Of a stretch of DNA of 64,000 bases, positions 60,985 to 64,000 are shown in pieces; within the stretch, counting starts at the first letter, position 1, and each line of letters begins with the position of its first letter. This DNA comes from Streptomyces sp. NBC_00513 (GTDB lineage Bacteria > Actinomycetota > Actinomycetes > Streptomycetales > Streptomycetaceae): the NCBI RefSeq assembly GCF_041431415.1, contig NZ_CP107845.1, forward strand, positions 3,100,001-3,164,000, read 5' to 3'. Position numbers and translations under genes: made by a program. Below the pieces are notes generated by a model that saw only the letters and a list, made by a program, of their open reading frames with translations, was not told where the DNA came from and did not search any database.

Positions 60985-61502
60985 GGCGGCGAGGGCGCGT
61001 TGCCGTCGGTCCGGGGGGCCGGTCTGGAGCAGGTGGACGCGGGGCAGCAGCCGCTGCCAGGGGCCTCCCGGCCGGCTCCGGGAGGTGATCGTCCCGGCGG
61101 GGACGCCGGCGGCGAGGAGCTGCCGGCGGGTGGCCAGGTCGTACCGGTGCCGGGTGGCCCGGGACGTGCCGGCGCCTTCCGCTGGGCGGGGCGGGCGGGC
61201 CGGGTGGGTCGGTGGGGTCGGGTGGGTCGGTGGGGCGGCGCCGCGCGGTGAGGGCGGTGGGGTCGCCCGGCTCGGCGAGGCGCGCGGCTCGGTGAGGTGG
61301 GATGGATCGGTGAGGTCGCGCGGCTCGGTGGAGGCGGTTGGTTCGGCGAGGTCGCCCGGCGCGGTGAGGGCGGTGGGGTCCCCCGGCTCGGCGAGGGCGC
61401 GCGGCCAGGTCGGCTCGGAGGGGTCGGGCGGGTCCGCTGCGTGGTGGTCATGGGGCGGACCTGCCCGGTGGCGGTGCGGCCCACCCCCGGGCCGGGTCGG
61501 GA
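60985..61502. repeat. low-complexity repeat region upstream of the DUF559 gene
   Basis: Positions 60985-61153 probably still code for the N-terminus of the DUF559 protein (minus strand). From about 61198 a unit containing GGGTGGGTCGGTGGGG is repeated, and 61264-61400 repeats CGGTGAGGTCG and CGGCTCGG motifs with changing spacing. Minus-strand frames here encode Pro/Arg/Thr/Ser-rich sequence. No independent gene is supported. Confidence 0.6.
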
Positions 61503-62039
61503 TCAGCGGTTCGGGTGGTCCGGGGCCAGGAAGACGACGACGCCGGTCTCGGTGCCGGGCAGCGCGGTGACCTCGTGCCAGCCCAGGCGCCGGTACGTCG
61601 CCACCGTGTCGTGGGCGAGCCGGGAGGTCAGCAGCCAGGCGCGCCGGTCGGGGGCGTCGGCGGTGATCTCGGTGAGCAGGTCGCGGCCGGTGCCGCGGCC
61701 GCGCGCGTGGGGGCGTACGGCGAGTTCGTCTATCTCCAGCGCGCCGGTGAGGAGTTCCTTGACCCGGGCCGGTCCGAGCTGGGCGGCGACCTGGGCGTAC
61801 GCGCGGTTCTTGGGGAAGGCGTTCGGGGTGAGCCAGCCGGTGGCGAAGCCGTCGATGCCGGTCGCGGACTGGGCGAGGGCGGTACGGAAACCACGGCGCC
61901 GGGCGTCGGCCGGGAGGCGGGCCGCGAACAGGCGAATGGTTTCTTCATCCTCGTTCCACGGTGGGGCGGAGAAGACGTCGGCGTAGGCGTCGACCAGTTC
62001 GTCCGCGAGGTCGAGGACGGCCTGTCCGTAGCAGATCAC
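61503..62039 (-). CDS. GNAT-family N-acetyltransferase
   Basis: A 178-residue GNAT protein. The acetyl-CoA binding region is LEIDELAVRPHARGRGTGRD (RxxGxG/A motif), followed by AWLLTSRLAHDTVATYRRLG and WHEVTALPGTETGVVVFLAP. The N-terminus (ADELVDAYADVFSAPPWNED) is common among small-molecule acetyltransferases. GTG start. Substrate unknown. Confidence 0.82.
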   Translation of the reverse strand: MICYGQAVLDLADELVDAYADVFSAPPWNEDEETIRLFAARLPADARRRGFRTALAQSATGIDGFATGWLTPNAFPKNRAYAQVAAQLGPARVKELLTGALEIDELAVRPHARGRGTGRDLLTEITADAPDRRAWLLTSRLAHDTVATYRRLGWHEVTALPGTETGVVVFLAPDHPNR

Positions 62040-62258
62040 GATGTCCGGGCTCCTGATGTCGAGGGTGGGGCGGTGGGGTGGCGGATCCCGCGGGCACAGA
62101 CACCCGAGGGCTGTGGTGGGGAATCTCCCGTTTGTCTTGGGAGAGCGAATTTATGCGCTTCGGGTTGCCGGGACGGGCATCACGCGGATCAGGAGAGTGT
62201 GCGACAAATCCCCTCCCCGGTCTCCGTGTCGGGAAACCGGACGGCGCGTTGTCCAGCC

Positions 62259-62435
62259 GTGGACAGACTGTTTCGAGCGGCCGGCGGGTGCGCCCTGGCC
62301 TTCCTCCTCGTGCTCGGTTGCGTGGCGTTGCTGCCGCCTTCGGTGCAGGCCGCGGTGCCGGACTCGGTGATCGGCGGGATCGCGATGGTGTGCGGGGCGC
62401 TGGGCGCCCGTCGGATGGCCAGGCGCTCGCGTTAG
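62259..62435 (+). CDS. small membrane protein (58 residues), tentative
   Basis: A GTG-started frame with a basic N-terminus and two hydrophobic segments (CALAFLLVLGCVALLPPSVQ and VIGGIAMVCGALGA), ending RRMARRSR. Third-position G/C bias supports coding. No clear Shine-Dalgarno and no family recognised. The 220 bp before it show a short stem TCTCCC/GGGAGA (62126-62146) but no recognisable riboswitch. Confidence 0.45.
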   Translation: MDRLFRAAGGCALAFLLVLGCVALLPPSVQAAVPDSVIGGIAMVCGALGARRMARRSR

Positions 62436-62466
62436 CCTCGTCGGACAACCGTACGCATGGTTCCCC

Positions 62467-62504
62467 GGACTGCCGGACTGCCGGACTGCCGGACTGCCGG
62501 ACTG
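62467..62504. repeat. 8-bp tandem repeat
   Basis: Four exact copies of GGACTGCC and a partial fifth, in the gap before the small membrane protein gene at 62556. Copy number may vary between strains. Confidence 0.9.
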
Positions 62505-62555
62505 AACGGACCGTGCGGGGCGACTACGTCAGAACGCGCAGAGGGAGTGGGACAC

Positions 62556-62855
62556 ATGGAGCGGGTACCGACCTCGTTGGTGGCGGCGGCCGGACTGGTG
62601 GGCGGCTACGCCGTGGCCCGGTGGACCGGGAAGCGCCCCCTGGGCGGGGTCGTCCTCGGCGCGGCCGGGATCGCCGCCGGCCGTGGCTGGCACCGGCGGG
62701 CCGGCGCGCCCGCCGCGGCCGGACTCGGGGCGCTGTACGTGGCCGGCTTCGCGGGCTCCCACCCCCTCGCCAAGAAGGTCGGCGCCTGGCCGGCCGTGTT
62801 CGGCGCGGCGGGCGTGGTCGCGGCGGCCGCCTGGGTCGTGGCCGACCGGGGCTGA
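62556..62855 (+). CDS. small membrane protein, 99 residues
   Basis: About three hydrophobic segments: SLVAAAGLVGGYAVARWTG, LGGVVLGAAGIAAGRGW with AAAGLGALYVAGFAG, and WPAVFGAAGVVAAAAWVVAD. Basic loops lie between. GAGGGAG precedes the ATG at a good distance. A conserved Streptomyces-type small membrane protein of unknown function. Convergent with the DUF445 gene. Confidence 0.7.
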   Translation: MERVPTSLVAAAGLVGGYAVARWTGKRPLGGVVLGAAGIAAGRGWHRRAGAPAAAGLGALYVAGFAGSHPLAKKVGAWPAVFGAAGVVAAAAWVVADRG

Positions 62856-62935
62856 GCCGCCCCCCTGAGCCCGGCCGGAGTGCGGGGCCCAGGACGGGGC
62901 CCAGGCCCGCCCCGGCAAGGTCCGAAAGAGACGGC

Positions 62936-64000
62936 CTACGCCCCGAACGCCTTCGACACCGAGTAGATGAGCAGTCCCGCCAACGCGCCCACGACCGTGC
63001 CGTTGATCCGGATGAACTGGAGGTCGCGCCCGATGTGCGCCTCGATCTTCCGCGAGGTGTGCTCCGCGTCCCATCCCGCCACCGTGTCGGTGATCAACGA
63101 GGTGACCTCCGTCCGGTAGGTGGTGACCACGTACACCAGCGCGCCCTCGATCCAGCCCTCCAGCTTGGCCTGGAGCCGGCCGTCCGTGGCCAGGCGCGCG
63201 CCCAGGGACATCAGTGAGGACCGCACCCGCAGGCGCAGTTCGCTCTGCTCGTCCTCGGCCGCCGAGAGGATCATCGACCGGATCGCGGTCCAGGCCGAGG
63301 CGATCACGTCCTGCACCTCGCCCCGGGACAGGACGTCGTTCTTGAGCCGCTCGACCCGTGCCCGGGTGTCGGTGTCCGATTGCAGGTCGACCGCGAAGTC
63401 CTTCAGGAACCGGTCCACCGCGCCCCGTGCCGGGTGCTCGGGCATGTCCCGCATCTCGGTGACGAAGCGCAGCAGCTCCTTGTACACCCGGTCGCCGATC
63501 TTGCGGTCGACGAACCGGGGGGTCCAGCCGGGGGCACCGCCCTGTACCGCGTCCATGACCGAGTCCCCGTGCAGCACGAGCCAGTCGTGCGCCTTGACGC
63601 AGATCAGGTCGACGCCGCGGTGGTGCCCACCGTCCGCGACGACCCGCTCCAGCATCTTGCCGATGCCGGGCGCGATCTCGGCGCTCTCGGCCCGTCTGGT
63701 GATCGCCTCGCCGACGACGGCCTGGACGTCGGCGTCGCGCAGGACGGTCAGCGCCCCGCGCAGCGCGGTGGCCAACTCCGCCGTGACCCGGTCGGCGTGG
63801 GCGGGCTCCGCCAGCCAGGATCCGAGCCGGCCGCCGATCCCGAGCGCGCCGAGGCGGGCCCGCACCACTTCCGCGGAGAGGAAGTTCTCCCCGACGAACT
63901 CCCCGAGGGAGACGCCGAGCTGGTCCTTCTTCGTCGGGATGATCGCGGTGTGCGGGATGGGCAGGCCCAGCGGTCGCCGGAACAGAGCGGTGACCGCGAA
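62936..64000 (-). CDS. DUF445-family membrane protein (5' part missing)
   Basis: The C-terminal 354 residues are visible; the frame is open to the right edge, so the start lies outside. The visible part begins FAVTALFRRPLGLPIPHTAI and IIPTKKDQLGVSLGEFVGEN, which is the conserved N-terminal block of DUF445/YheB-type proteins. It continues through long amphipathic helices to a C-terminal membrane helix (NGTVVGALAGLLIYSVSKAF). Function unknown; such proteins are membrane-bound with a large helical cytoplasmic or periplasmic region. A GTG at 63868 is internal, not the start. Confidence 0.85.
   Translation of the reverse strand, partial: FAVTALFRRPLGLPIPHTAIIPTKKDQLGVSLGEFVGENFLSAEVVRARLGALGIGGRLGSWLAEPAHADRVTAELATALRGALTVLRDADVQAVVGEAITRRAESAEIAPGIGKMLERVVADGGHHRGVDLICVKAHDWLVLHGDSVMDAVQGGAPGWTPRFVDRKIGDRVYKELLRFVTEMRDMPEHPARGAVDRFLKDFAVDLQSDTDTRARVERLKNDVLSRGEVQDVIASAWTAIRSMILSAAEDEQSELRLRVRSSLMSLGARLATDGRLQAKLEGWIEGALVYVVTTYRTEVTSLITDTVAGWDAEHTSRKIEAHIGRDLQFIRINGTVVGALAGLLIYSVSKAFGA

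Noticed and set aside
62090..62240. A c-di-AMP (ydaO-type) riboswitch before the small membrane protein gene.
   Set aside because: The GGGGAATC-like string is present, but the conserved flanking elements and paired arms of that riboswitch cannot be matched. The small gene itself is tentative.

Overview
The window is a stretch of Streptomyces chromosome. The evidence is very high G+C, many GTG starts, Actinobacteria-typical families (CebR/CebEFG, an NsdA-like regulator, class E and F sortases, a YidC paralog beside a DUF6412 protein), an AA10 chitin oxygenase and a GH18 chitinase with DasR-type boxes, and a PafBC-type DNA-damage promoter. I see no phage, plasmid, insertion sequence or CRISPR array.

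Layout. 1-5.2 kb: the cellobiose/cello-oligosaccharide locus cebR (cut by the left edge), cebEFG and bglC, with a perfect CebR box in the divergent promoter. 5.2-9.6 kb: TetR and MarR regulators, an MFS transporter and an F420/NADP-type reductase, separated by repeat-rich DNA. 9.9-12.6 kb: a two-component system with a divergent secreted Pro/Ser-rich protein. 12.7-17.8 kb: an acyl-CoA synthetase-like enzyme, a spermidine-synthase-like protein, an NsdA-like regulator and a histidine phosphatase. 17.9-18.1 kb: the wreck of a PAP2 phosphatase gene. 18.1-22.2 kb: a tightly overlapped three-gene operon encoding a Fe-S-type PD-(D/E)XK nuclease, a 525-residue protein I do not recognise and a UPF1/Dna2-type SF1 helicase. 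It is preceded by a DNA-damage promoter and appears leaderless. I regard it as the most interesting system in the window: it resembles the eukaryotic Dna2 nuclease-helicase split into separate subunits.

22.3-39.5 kb: an FMN reductase, small proteins, three identical tRNA-Lys(CTT) genes at 24.1, 32.5 and 39.4 kb, an M6-like secreted protease, a PAS-GGDEF-EAL protein, the chitinase, a luciferase-like oxidoreductase, an IclR regulator, a FATP-type acyl-CoA synthetase, the chitin LPMO, an SPFH membrane protein and an NlpC/P60 hydrolase with two peptidoglycan-binding-like repeats. 39.5-41.8 kb: a class F sortase, a surface-type protein with an LPHTV tail and a NagD-like phosphatase.

41.9-50.4 kb: a phosphonate-use locus on the minus strand, with a GntR/HutC regulator, an FAD oxidoreductase, a phosphonatase-like HAD enzyme, an ABC importer (ATPase, two permeases, binding protein) and a secreted type I phosphodiesterase. 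The same operator-like sequence lies in front of the first and the last transcription units. 50.4-57.2 kb: an LAHTG sortase substrate, a ROK regulator and divergent Gfo/Idh/MocA oxidoreductase sharing a palindrome, a FAH-family hydrolase, a YidC paralog with a DUF6412 protein, and a class E sortase. 57.2-64 kb: a SEC-C protein, a DNA cytosine methyltransferase next to a Vsr mismatch endonuclease, a DUF559/AbiEi-like nuclease whose start is lost in simple repeats, a GNAT acetyltransferase, two small membrane proteins and a DUF445 protein cut by the right edge.
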